Positions 1-6,139 of a DNA stretch of 13,036 nt are shown here, piece after piece (the stretch's first letter is position 1; every line of letters starts with the position of its first letter). The notes beneath the pieces are model-generated. The model was not told the origin of the DNA and made no database searches. It saw only the letters and a program-made list of their open reading frames with translations. Source of the stretch: JAJPJX01 sp964568355 (lineage in GTDB: Bacteria > Acidobacteriota > Terriglobia > Bryobacterales > Bryobacteraceae). The stretch spans positions 1 through 13,036 of the forward strand of contig CAZMRK010000542.1 of NCBI GenBank assembly GCA_964568355.1, read 5' to 3'. Both the position numbers and the translations under genes were made by a program.

Positions 1-363
1 CACGCCGCTGTTTCGCAAGTATTGCTCCGCCTTTTTGGCAATGTGGCGGGGATCGCGCTCATAGTTCTGTTTGGTGATCGGATCGATCACGTCGCCATAC
101 ATCACCAGCGTGGGTGTCTCGGCGAAGGGATCCATGAACGCCGTATTCGGGTCGGGCACCAGAAGCATGTCGCTCTCGTGGATCGCCGCCCAACCGCGAA
201 TGCTCGATCCGTCCATTCCAAAGCCTTCTTCAAAGCTGTCCTCACTCAATTCCGACAGTGGGTAGGACACGTGATGCTGTCAGCTCGGAATGTCTGTAAA
301 TCGCAGATCGAGCTGCTTGGCATCGTTCTTTTTAGCGAATTCCAGTACTTCTTGCGGGCTCAT
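1..363 (-). CDS. glnA: Type I glutamine synthetase, N-terminal part, interrupted by an in-frame TGA (partial at window edge)
   Basis: Glutamine synthetase makes glutamine from glutamate, ammonia and ATP in the cytoplasm. Read on the minus strand, the 121 visible codons hold family landmarks: an N-terminal LRFTDIP segment and then GMDGSSIRGWAAIHESDMLL and VPDPNTAFMDPF, typical of the type I beta-grasp domain. The ATG at 363-361 follows a GGAGGA site (372-367). Codon 28 (282-280) is TGA, although the frame before and after it is clearly glnA. The family normally has P-G-x-(W/M)-Q-H here, while this copy reads P-S-stop-Q-H-H, so TGG changed to TGA plus a missing glycine codon would explain it. 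It may be a nonsense mutation or a sequencing error; an ATG about 20 codons later is an unlikely start because it falls within conserved sequence. The gene continues past the left edge. Confidence 0.88.
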
Positions 364-418
364 CCATCCTCCATGGTGGGTGTTTCTGCCGTGGGAACCG
401 TCGTTGCAGAGTACCTCT

Positions 419-447
419 ACAATAACGGATTGCAGGGAGGGGGTCAA
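419..447 (-). promoter_or_regulatory. Sigma-70-type promoter for glnA
   Basis: On the minus strand TTGACC (447-442) and TATTGT (424-419) are separated by exactly 17 bases. This predicts transcription starting near 412 and a leader of about 50 nt before the glnA ATG at 363. The -35 box shares bases 444-447 with the foot of the upstream hairpin, so promoter and terminator are packed together. Confidence 0.55.
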
Positions 448-473
448 GGCGGAGAAACGCGTCTCCGCCTTGA
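444..473. terminator. Perfect 12-bp hairpin between the Clp/receiver gene and glnA
   Basis: TCAAGGCGGAGA (444-455) and TCTCCGCCTTGA (462-473) form a perfect stem with the six-base loop AACGCG. It lies 24 bases past the stop of the Clp-type gene on the minus strand. There is no T-run on that side (ACCCCCTCCC follows), so it could be a U-tract-less terminator or an mRNA 3' stabiliser. Confidence 0.5.
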
Positions 474-497
474 ATTTCTAAGGGCTTGGAAGGGTTT

Positions 498-2024
498 TCA
501 GGCGCGCGCGCCGGCCACGGGAGTGAGGCGGCTACGGATCTGATTCATCACGTCGGAGGCCAAAAACGGCTTCCGTAACACCGGGAAGTTGTGCTCTTCG
601 CAGAGGGCCTCCTCCTCGGGCGGCAGAATGGTTCCGGTCATGACGATGACCAGCATCTGCGGAACGGTCTGCAGAAACTCCACGCCCAGTTCGACCCCGT
701 TGCCATCGGGCAGCATGTAGTCCAGCAGCGCCGCATTGGGCTTCTGTGCCAGCACCTGTTTTTTGGCTTCGGTGGCAGACTCCGCGGTGAGGAGCTTCCA
801 GCCGGCATCGGCCATGAGGCGCTCCAGAAAATGCAGGAGGTCGCGATTGTCGTCGACGATCAGCACCGTCGGGTGCGACGGCAGTTGCGCCGCCGTGGTC
901 TCGGTGGCGTGCAACTGCAGCCCTTCGCCGTCTTCGCCTACGTTCACGCGGACGCGCGCTCCCGGCTCCACCTGTCCGGTAGCCACCAGCGTGGCCAGCG
1001 GCTGCGTCAGATGCCGGTGGATGGTGCGGTTCAACTCGCGCGCACCATACTCCGCGCTGGTTCCCTTCTGAAGCAGAAACTGACGCGCCTCAAAGGGAAC
1101 TTCCAGCGTGAACGAGCGTGCGCCAAGGCGCGTATTGACGTGGTTCTGCAGATCGGTAATCTGCTTGTCCAGAATGGCCGCCAGCGATTCGGCCGTCAGC
1201 GGCTGGTAGGTGATGACGCAGTCGATGCGATTGATGAACTCCGGCGAGAAGCGCTTGCGCACCGCCACCAGCGCGATGTTCTGAAGCTTGCTGGTGAGGT
1301 CGGCGCGCTCCGCTTGCCGCGCCGACTGAAACCCGAACTCCGGGTTGATCTCGCGCATCATCTCGCGGGCGCCGAGATTGCTGGTCAGAAAAACGAGGCT
1401 TTTTTCGAAGTTGACGATGGTGTTGTCGCCCAGCCGCAGGATACCCTTGTCGAGCACGCCCAGCAGCAGGCGCGTGAGGGAGGGTGCTGCCTTCTCGATC
1501 TCATCGAAGAGAACCAGCGACAGGTTGCACTTCTCGCTGGTTACCGAGTTGAGCTTCTGCTGGGTCAGCATGGGCTGAGTCTCCCGATGGCCCAGGTAGC
1601 CGGGAGGCGCTCCGATCAGCTTGGCGACTTCGTGTTCCATCTGGAACTCGCCGCAATCGACCTTGAGCAGATTTTTTTCGCTGCCATGCAGCACTTCAGC
1701 CAGCGCTTCGACGGTCTTGGTTTTGCCCGTGCCGGTCGGCCCTAGCAGCAGGAACACACCGACCGGACGGCCTTCCGGAGCGAGGCCGGCCTGATACATC
1801 TGGATGTATGGAACGATTACCCGCGTGGCGGCTGGCTGACCGACCACTTTTTGCGAGAGGACCGCGGTCAGATTCTCGGACAGATCGCCCGATTGCTTCC
1901 GCGATTTGGTGACGGACTGAGTATTCTTGCCCCGTTCCACGGAACCCTCCGCGTTCATTATAGTGGCTCCCGTCGCTTTGCCTTTACCAGTTCTTCTATT
2001 CCGGGAAGTGCTGCTATCCCTCAT
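498..2024 (-). CDS. Single-module Clp-type AAA+ ATPase fused to a C-terminal response-regulator receiver domain
   Basis: A 508-residue protein from the ATG at 2024, preceded by GAGGGGAG; the frame opens 8 codons earlier at a TTG, but that start would lie upstream of this strong ribosome site. A variable N-terminus is followed by one AAA+ module of the Clp D2 type: Walker A GPTGTGKT (95-102), the segment APPGYLGHRE, Walker B LVLFDE (170-175), sensor-1 TSN (214-216), arginine-finger region FINRID (R266) and sensor-2 GAR (R329). No Clp N-domain, D1 module or ClpX zinc finger is seen. Residues 386-500 form a CheY-like receiver: acidic pair D391-D392, phospho-acceptor D435 in LLDYMLPDG, T463 and K485 in RKPF, with no DNA-binding output domain. 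It may be an unfoldase or remodelling ATPase controlled by phosphorylation. An FGF tripeptide (230-232) sits where ClpA/ClpC carry the ClpP-binding loop. Domain assignment is firm; the role is inference. Confidence 0.9.
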   Translation of the reverse strand: MRDSSTSRNRRTGKGKATGATIMNAEGSVERGKNTQSVTKSRKQSGDLSENLTAVLSQKVVGQPAATRVIVPYIQMYQAGLAPEGRPVGVFLLLGPTGTGKTKTVEALAEVLHGSEKNLLKVDCGEFQMEHEVAKLIGAPPGYLGHRETQPMLTQQKLNSVTSEKCNLSLVLFDEIEKAAPSLTRLLLGVLDKGILRLGDNTIVNFEKSLVFLTSNLGAREMMREINPEFGFQSARQAERADLTSKLQNIALVAVRKRFSPEFINRIDCVITYQPLTAESLAAILDKQITDLQNHVNTRLGARSFTLEVPFEARQFLLQKGTSAEYGARELNRTIHRHLTQPLATLVATGQVEPGARVRVNVGEDGEGLQLHATETTAAQLPSHPTVLIVDDNRDLLHFLERLMADAGWKLLTAESATEAKKQVLAQKPNAALLDYMLPDGNGVELGVEFLQTVPQMLVIVMTGTILPPEEEALCEEHNFPVLRKPFLASDVMNQIRSRLTPVAGARA

Positions 2025-2240
2025 CGTCTCCCCTCTCTGTGGTCGCAAGTGGGCGGGCAGGTCCGTTTTCGAAATTCAACCCCCACTCTTATCACGGCAA
2101 AACTCCGCTTGTATGTATTGTTCCACACTCGCGACCGGTAGGGATGAGCGCTTCAGGCGGCCGCATTACACAGGGCACATAGCGACTCCTAAAATGTCGA
2201 ATGCCCGAAGAGTTGAGCCAGGGCAGATGGCGGGGATTGG

Positions 2241-2268
2241 AAAAACCGGCGGCTCTTAGCGATGCCGG
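2241..2268 (-). terminator. Possible terminator overlapping the infA stop codon
   Basis: On the minus strand CCGGC (2268-2264) pairs with GCCGG (2250-2246) and is followed at once by TTTTT (2245-2241). The loop contains the infA TAA. The stem is only 5 bp, so this is a modest candidate for the end of the csp-infA transcript. Confidence 0.4.
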
Positions 2269-2474
2269 AATGTGATTCTGCCCTTGGTGAGATCGTAGGG
2301 GGAAAGCTCCAACGTGACCTTGTCGCCAGCGAGGACGCGAATCCGATTGCGACGCAGCCGTCCGGCCAGATGGGCCAACACGACACGATCATGTTCGAGT
2401 TGGACACTGAACAATCCGCTGGGAAACTTCTCTAATACCGTTCCGGTTACTTCGATGCTGTCTTCCTTGCTCAT
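2256..2474 (-). CDS. infA: Translation initiation factor IF-1
   Basis: A 72-residue, full-length single-OB-fold protein. IF-1 binds the 30S A site and helps IF-2 and IF-3 form the initiation complex. Family signatures are visible: the start MSKEDSIEVTGTVLEKFPSG, an H-D-R-V-V-L-A-H-L-A-G-R-L-R-R-N-R-I-R-V core, GDKVTLELSPYDLTKGRI and a basic tail. The ATG at 2474 follows a strong GGAGGT (2482-2477). It lies 76 bases downstream of the cold-shock gene on the same strand with no obvious promoter between, so co-transcription is likely. The usual ribosomal-protein neighbours (rpmJ, rpsM) are absent, so this is either a relocated infA or a second copy. Confidence 0.93.
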   Translation of the reverse strand: MSKEDSIEVTGTVLEKFPSGLFSVQLEHDRVVLAHLAGRLRRNRIRVLAGDKVTLELSPYDLTKGRITFRHR

Positions 2475-2550
2475 ACACCTCCAGAATTTGCCGTTGCGGA
2501 GGCCGTCGCCAGCACGCCCGGGTTACCGGCGCGGCCTCCCCGCCTTCGCT

Positions 2551-2754
2551 CTAGGCCACCGTGACGTTGGCCGCCTGCAGCCCTTTAGGACCGCGCGTTA
2601 CTTCGAATTCCACCTTGGCGCCCTCGTCCAGGCTTCTATACCCTTGGGCTTGGATCGCCGAGAAGTGCACGAATACGTCTTCACCATTCTCCCGCTGGAT
2701 AAAGCCATATCCCTTGGCTGCATTAAACCACTTCACCGTACCTTTTTCCTTCAT
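2551..2754 (-). CDS. Cold-shock domain protein (CspA family)
   Basis: A 67-residue protein made of one cold-shock domain that binds single-stranded RNA/DNA. RNP1 is KGYGFI (14-19) and RNP2 is VFVHF (27-31), after the typical GTVKWFN start and before the ending GLQAANVTV. Proteins of this type melt mRNA structure and can act as antiterminators. The ATG at 2754 follows AAAGGAA at good spacing. The frame stays open 19 codons further upstream, but those residues do not look like the family and lie in the leader. It is probably first in an operon with infA. Its leader holds a promoter and a terminator-like hairpin, suggesting control by attenuation. Confidence 0.93.
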   Translation of the reverse strand: MKEKGTVKWFNAAKGYGFIQRENGEDVFVHFSAIQAQGYRSLDEGAKVEFEVTRGPKGLQAANVTVA

Positions 2755-2794
2755 CGTGTTTCCTTTGATCGTGAATACAACTTGACGCCGGCCA

Positions 2795-2846
2795 TGCCCT
2801 AAAAAACACAAAAGGGGGCTTGCGCCCTATACTACGCAGCCCCCTT
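2795..2846 (-). terminator. Terminator-like hairpin with U-tract in the csp leader (candidate attenuator)
   Basis: On the minus strand AAGGGGGCT (2846-2838) pairs with AGCCCCCTT (2820-2812). GCG/CGC pairs add to the stem inside, leaving a loop of about 10 bases. TTTTGTGTTTTTT follows directly. This is a textbook intrinsic terminator, yet it sits about 40 bases upstream of the csp ATG and just downstream of the predicted csp promoter. No minus-strand gene lies upstream that would need it, which favours an attenuator role. Confidence 0.65.
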
Positions 2847-2847
2847 G

Positions 2848-2875
2848 GTCATATTAAAGCGAAGACAAGTGTCAA
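2848..2875 (-). promoter_or_regulatory. Predicted csp promoter
   Basis: On the minus strand a perfect -35 TTGACA (2875-2870) is followed after 16 bases by TATGAC (2853-2848); an overlapping TAATAT is an alternative. Transcription would start near 2841, inside the 5' arm of the leader hairpin. A perfect TATAAT on the same strand (2892-2887) may mark a second promoter, though its -35 is poor. Confidence 0.5.
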
Positions 2876-2939
2876 ATATCGCCTTCATTATAACGCAGGG
2901 CGCAAGGCCGCCTGGGATGGTGGCTATCATGAAGAATCA

Positions 2940-3839
2940 GTGGTATTCGAGTTTCTGAAGGTGCGGTTTCACCTGCGGGCGGCCGACAGGCTGCGTTTCC
3001 CTGCCGGGCGGGCCGCCAACGTGCTGCGCGGCGCGTTCGGCGCCAGTTTGCGCCGGGTCGTTTGCGTGCCCGAATGCGCCGGGCCGGCCACCTGCGCCCG
3101 GCGACTCACCTGCGCCTACGCCCGGACGTTCGAGCCCCGGGCGGCGCGCGGCGAAGGTCCTAGCGGGCTGGCGGACTGGCCGCGGCCGTTTGTCTTTCGG
3201 TCCGCCCATCTGGATGGCCGGACCATCCTGCCGGGCCAGACGTTTTATTTCGATTTCCACGTCTTTGACTATCCGCCGCGGTCCGGAAGCGGACCCCTGC
3301 TGCCCGATCTCGTTCGCGCCTTCACCCTGGTTGCGGAATCGGGCTTCGGCCCCGGCAGAGGCCGCGCTGAACTGATAAGAACGGAGGAAGAGCCGGTGCG
3401 CCTGCCGCTGGATGGTCCGCCGCCCTCTGCTTCGCGGGCGACACTGCGGTTTGTCACGCCCACCGAGCTGAAAGGCGACGCTCCAGATGCGTCTCCGGAA
3501 ACCGCGGCGGAGTTCCGTATTCTGTTCGCGCGCATCCGGGACCGGCTCAGCACCCTCAACGCTCTCTATGGCAGTGGACCCCTCGGGATCGACTTTCGTG
3601 CCTGGGGAGAACGGGCGGCGGCAGTCCGGTTGATCCGCAGCGACCTCCACCACGTCCATCTCGACCGGCGCTCCAGCCGCACCGGACAGGTGCATCCGCT
3701 GGGAGGTTTTGTCGGCGAAGCCGAATATGCCGGCGAGCTGGGTGAATTTATTCCCTACCTGGCCGCCGCCCAGTGGACCGGTGTGGGCCGCCAGACCGTA
3801 TGGGGCAAGGGAGAGATCCGGCTCCTGGCGACCGCTTGA
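2940..3839 (+). CDS. cas6: Cas6-type RAMP protein (CRISPR pre-crRNA endoribonuclease family), orphan
   Basis: Cas6 proteins cut repeat RNA to make crRNAs. The 299-residue protein resembles the Cas6 C-terminal-domain family (PF10040): an N-terminal F-R-G-A-F-G-like segment, a cysteine cluster (C42, C46, C52, C58) in VCVPECAGPATCARRLTCAY, followed by a FEP segment, a central GQTFYFDFHVFD strand, and a characteristic end with GGFVGEAEYAGELGEFIPYL and VGRQTVWGKGEIRL (about 282-295). The GTG at 2940 is chosen because the family-like part begins there. The frame is open back to 2820, through the csp leader, and no strong ribosome site is seen; a TATAAC at 2889-2894 could be its -10. No CRISPR array, cas1/cas2 or effector gene lies in the window. 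The family call is from pattern recognition; activity is unproven. Confidence 0.72.
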   Translation: MVFEFLKVRFHLRAADRLRFPAGRAANVLRGAFGASLRRVVCVPECAGPATCARRLTCAYARTFEPRAARGEGPSGLADWPRPFVFRSAHLDGRTILPGQTFYFDFHVFDYPPRSGSGPLLPDLVRAFTLVAESGFGPGRGRAELIRTEEEPVRLPLDGPPPSASRATLRFVTPTELKGDAPDASPETAAEFRILFARIRDRLSTLNALYGSGPLGIDFRAWGERAAAVRLIRSDLHHVHLDRRSSRTGQVHPLGGFVGEAEYAGELGEFIPYLAAAQWTGVGRQTVWGKGEIRLLATA

Positions 3840-3874
3840 TTAGTGCTAACTAAGTGGGGCTGGCTTCAGCCTCC

Positions 3875-3894
3875 GCGCCGGTTTGAACCGGCGC
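3875..3894. terminator. Inverted repeat between convergent genes
   Basis: GCGCCGGT (3875-3882) and ACCGGCGC (3887-3894) form a perfect 8-bp stem with loop TTGA, located between the cas6 stop (3839) and the stop of the convergent secreted-protein gene (3932). There is no clear T-run on either side. It could be a bidirectional terminator or a dispersed REP-like palindrome. Confidence 0.4.
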
Positions 3895-3931
3895 TCGGTT
3901 TGCCGGCGTGCAGTTTTGTAACACGGTAGCC

Positions 3932-4366
3932 CTAGTCCACTGAGACGACCGTCAGCTTCTCGCCCGTCAAGACGCCGCCGACTTTGACGCGAATCGGCTT
4001 GCCGGCGCTGGCCGCTTCGCTCCATTTCTTTTTCTCCTTGAGAGCGGCTTGCGCCCGCATGTTGCCCACCGAGTCAAACCGGACCGTTTTGCCGTCCTGC
4101 ATCTTCAAGGCAAACTCGCTGGTATTGGCCGAAACGGTGCAGCCGCCCGCGGAGGCATCGTCTTTTTTCTTCTTGTCGCCGGAATCGGCGGCCGGAGACG
4201 CGGCCGCGCCGGAACCTGCGCAGGAAGCATCGAGCAGCGTTCCGCGATAGCTCTGGGTCTGGACCTCCGTCGCGGATGTCGGGGAACCCCCGGCCGGCTT
4301 GGCGTCCTGGGCAAAGCCGACTCCTGCCAGAAGAGGAATCGCGACGAGGCATAACGATGTTCTCAT
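3932..4366 (-). CDS. Small secreted protein of unknown function
   Basis: A 144-residue protein from the ATG at 4366, preceded by AAGGAG; the upstream extension of the frame lacks such a site. Residues 1-20 (MRTSLCLVAIPLLAGVGFAQ) form a signal peptide with an A-x-A-like cleavage region, so export is likely. The mature part starts with a low-complexity A/G/S/T stretch, then YRGTLLDASC (C49), a Lys/Asp-rich linker (65-70), C76 in GGCTVS, and a C-terminal beta-rich region ending GKPIRVKVGGVLTGEKLTVV. The two cysteines flanking the charged linker could form a disulphide. No family is recognised with confidence. It shares strand with the VWFA-related gene upstream (60-base gap) and may be co-transcribed. 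Confidence 0.75.
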   Translation of the reverse strand: MRTSLCLVAIPLLAGVGFAQDAKPAGGSPTSATEVQTQSYRGTLLDASCAGSGAAASPAADSGDKKKKDDASAGGCTVSANTSEFALKMQDGKTVRFDSVGNMRAQAALKEKKKWSEAASAGKPIRVKVGGVLTGEKLTVVSVD

Positions 4367-4426
4367 ACAGCTCCTTTTTGTCACAGTCACGTTGGTAGTT
4401 GCGGTGGTTCTCATGTGCAATTTGAA

Positions 4427-5335
4427 TTATTGGCGGGGTGCATAGTAACCCGAGCGCGTGCGCACGGTTACGTCGGGCTGATGAACGTCGACGCGCACCT
4501 TGCGAAAGCTGCCGTCGGCGGCCTCGTTAGTGGAGGTGTAGCCGACGATGTATTGATTGCGCACCTCATGGGCGATTTCGGGAGTGATCCTCAGAATATC
4601 CGCCACATCGTTGGGAAACCAGGAACGGCCTCCGGTGTTCTGGGTCAAGACGGTGATTTCTTTCTTGGCGCGCTCGGCGCTCTCCGGCTTTTCGGTGCCC
4701 AGCAGGCCGATGCCGTAAATGATGACGTCGCTCTGATGAGCGGCCTGTACCAGGTGCGACAAGGTTTCGATGCTGCTATTGTCCTCGCCGTCGGTTACTA
4801 CGAGCAGAACCTTTTTATCCTTCTTGCCGGAGTGCCGGAGATGCTCCATGCTCAGCAGCAGGGCGTCCCGCATGGCGGTCTCACCTTTGGCGTCGGCTCC
4901 CTGCAGTCCTTTTTCAAGCTGCTGGATATTGCTGGTGAAGTCCGTACTGAGAAAAGCCGCCGTGTCGAAATGGATCAGGAACACTTCGTCCCGGGGGTTG
5001 GAAGCTTTTACCATGGCCAGCGCAGCGGAGTTGACGCGGTCGCGCTTGTTCGCCATGGAAGCACTGTTGTCGATGATGAGGCCCAGGGAAACGGGTACGT
5101 CCTCCTGGCGGAAAATCTTGATGTTCTGCTTGACGCCGTCCTCGTAAACCGTGACGTCACTTTGGCGAACGCCGGAAACGATCTTCCCTTCCGGATCGAG
5201 GATGGAGACGTTCAGAACAACCAGCCGGCTATCGGAACGAAAGACGGTTTGGGGGGGGAGTTCGGGGCCGCTACTAGCCTGAGCCCAGGCTATTGTAATG
5301 AAAAAACTGCACCATACTGCCGCGCGACCCACCAT
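4427..5335 (-). CDS. Secreted VWFA-related protein, acidobacterial type (TIGR03436-like)
   Basis: A 302-residue protein. Residues 1-20 form a signal peptide (VWCSFFITIAWAQA core). Residues about 34-78 hold the leader segment typical of the VWFA-related acidobacterial family (F-R-S-D-S-R-L-V-V-L-N-V-S, then V-x-D-V-T-V-Y-E-D-G-V-K-Q). The von Willebrand A domain follows, with an intact metal-ion site: DNSAS (D89, S91, S93), the conserved T near 153 in GETAMRDAL and D182 in TDGED. A C-terminal strand region ends RVDVHQPDVTVRTRSGYY. Such proteins are expanded in Acidobacteria; their ligand is unknown. The ATG at 5335 gives a good signal peptide but has a weak ribosome site: the nearest GGAGG is about 30 bases upstream. 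Confidence 0.88.
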   Translation of the reverse strand: MVGRAAVWCSFFITIAWAQASSGPELPPQTVFRSDSRLVVLNVSILDPEGKIVSGVRQSDVTVYEDGVKQNIKIFRQEDVPVSLGLIIDNSASMANKRDRVNSAALAMVKASNPRDEVFLIHFDTAAFLSTDFTSNIQQLEKGLQGADAKGETAMRDALLLSMEHLRHSGKKDKKVLLVVTDGEDNSSIETLSHLVQAAHQSDVIIYGIGLLGTEKPESAERAKKEITVLTQNTGGRSWFPNDVADILRITPEIAHEVRNQYIVGYTSTNEAADGSFRKVRVDVHQPDVTVRTRSGYYAPRQ

Positions 5336-6053
5336 ACAAAGTGAAGGACAGCACGTTATGTACCTCCGTGCTGAATCGTACAGATACGTGAAAAATCGGA
5401 GAGGAGATACCGGCGGCTCCCGTCGGCATCTCCTTGCGCGATGGAGAATTCCGCGCTTTTTTGAGCGGCCCAGCCGCTAGACCGCCTTGCGTCCAAACAG
5501 GAAGGCGACCAACCAGACCACCAGGAATACGAAGAACAGAATCTTTGCCATGCCGGCGGCAGCGCCTGCGATTCCTCCGAAACCAAGCAGGGCGGCAATC
5601 AGCGCGATCACCAGAAAAACGACCGACCAGTGCAACATCTCTCTCCTCCTTTGGGCCACGCACGCAGCCCACCAAGATAAGGAGCATTTTGCGCGCCGAA
5701 GTAGACAATCGCACCGCGGGAAACTGGAGATCGGCAGGCGATTTCCAGGCGGGCAGGAATACGTGGCGCCGGAGGAAGAATGGCAGCAGCGCCAAACTTG
5801 AGAGCACCTGGAGGAGCGCGGGCATACGCGGGTTGGCCGCCGCTTTCACCATAAGATAGTGCTGGACGAGCAGGTTGCCGCCGACGCTTTCCACATTGAC
5901 CATGCCCAACATCTCGCCTTCGCGGAAGGTCCCGGCCGCTCGGTGGCCTCGGGAGCAGGCCTGGTACTCGCGGTCAGACAGGGTCGACAGCCACGCTGCA
6001 AGATCGAGGCATTCCACGGAACGATTTACTGTGGTCTCGGATACGCTCTTCAT
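5274..6053 (-). CDS. ORF of unknown function, protein-like only in its N-terminal half; possibly a decayed gene
   Basis: The ATG at 6053 has an excellent GGGAGGAA site 6 bases upstream. The first 100 or so residues look like real protein (L-S-D-R-E-Y-Q-A-C, then R-E-G-E-M-L-G-M-V-N-V-E-S-V-G-G, then L-L-P-F-F-L-R-R-H-V), hinting at a compact soluble domain with a hydrophobic end. After about residue 110 the composition becomes Arg/Ser/Pro-rich. The frame stays open through the DUF1328 gene and into the VWFA-related start on the same strand, which is unlikely for a functional gene. The best reading is a gene whose natural stop was lost by deletion or frameshift near 5750. No family is assigned. 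Confidence 0.38.
   Translation of the reverse strand: MKSVSETTVNRSVECLDLAAWLSTLSDREYQACSRGHRAAGTFREGEMLGMVNVESVGGNLLVQHYLMVKAAANPRMPALLQVLSSLALLPFFLRRHVFLPAWKSPADLQFPAVRLSTSARKMLLILVGCVRGPKEERDVALVGRFSGDRADCRPAWFRRNRRRCRRHGKDSVLRIPGGLVGRLPVWTQGGLAAGPLKKARNSPSRKEMPTGAAGISSPIFHVSVRFSTEVHNVLSFTLYGGSRGSMVQFFHYNSLGSG
5391..5433 (-). terminator. Long hairpin with downstream T-run after the DUF1328 gene
   Basis: Bases 5403-5416 and 5420-5433 form a 14-position stem with one mismatch and one G-T wobble and a 3-base loop. On the minus strand a TTTTT (5395-5391) follows after 7 bases. It lies after the stop at 5477 and before the VWFA-related gene. A second hairpin, GCGCG (5436-5440)/CGCGC (5452-5456), has six T on the plus side (5457-5462), so the gap is blocked in both directions. 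Confidence 0.5.
5477..5638 (-). CDS. DUF1328 family small membrane protein
   Basis: A 53-residue protein beginning MLHWSVVFLVIALIAALLGF, which matches the DUF1328 (YtjA-like) family in length, in the M-L-x-W start, in the G-F-G-G-I-A-G-A-A-A-G turn between two membrane helices (about 5-21 and 31-48), and in the basic end FGRK. The ATG at 5638 follows a strong GGAGGAGAG site, which rules out the 7-codon longer frame. Members are often stress-related in Proteobacteria, but no molecular function is established. It overlaps, in another frame of the same strand, the long open frame that starts at 6053. Confidence 0.85.
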   Translation of the reverse strand: MLHWSVVFLVIALIAALLGFGGIAGAAAGMAKILFFVFLVVWLVAFLFGRKAV

Positions 6054-6139
6054 CGCGGTTCCTCCCATCAGGCCCGGCATGATGAGTCTTTACGCAGCGT
6101 GACTTGCCGGTTGCCGGCGTGTCTTTCAAGTTCCTGCTG

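Noticed and set aside
22..543. Plus-strand frame at the left edge
   Set aside because: Shadow of glnA and of the intergenic hairpin; the glnA motifs are on the minus strand.
591..1745. Long plus-strand open frame across the Clp/receiver gene
   Set aside because: It is the antisense shadow of the strongly supported minus-strand gene; the translation is rich in Arg/Gln/Leu with no domain.
2937..3695. Minus-strand open frame opposite the Cas6-like gene
   Set aside because: Shadow in high-GC DNA; the Gly/Arg/Pro-rich product has no recognisable domain.
2700..4000. CRISPR array near the Cas6-like gene
   Set aside because: No regularly spaced direct repeats are visible anywhere in the window.
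4415..5344. Plus-strand open frame opposite the VWFA-related gene
   Set aside because: Antisense shadow; the minus-strand frame has a signal peptide and an intact metal-ion site.
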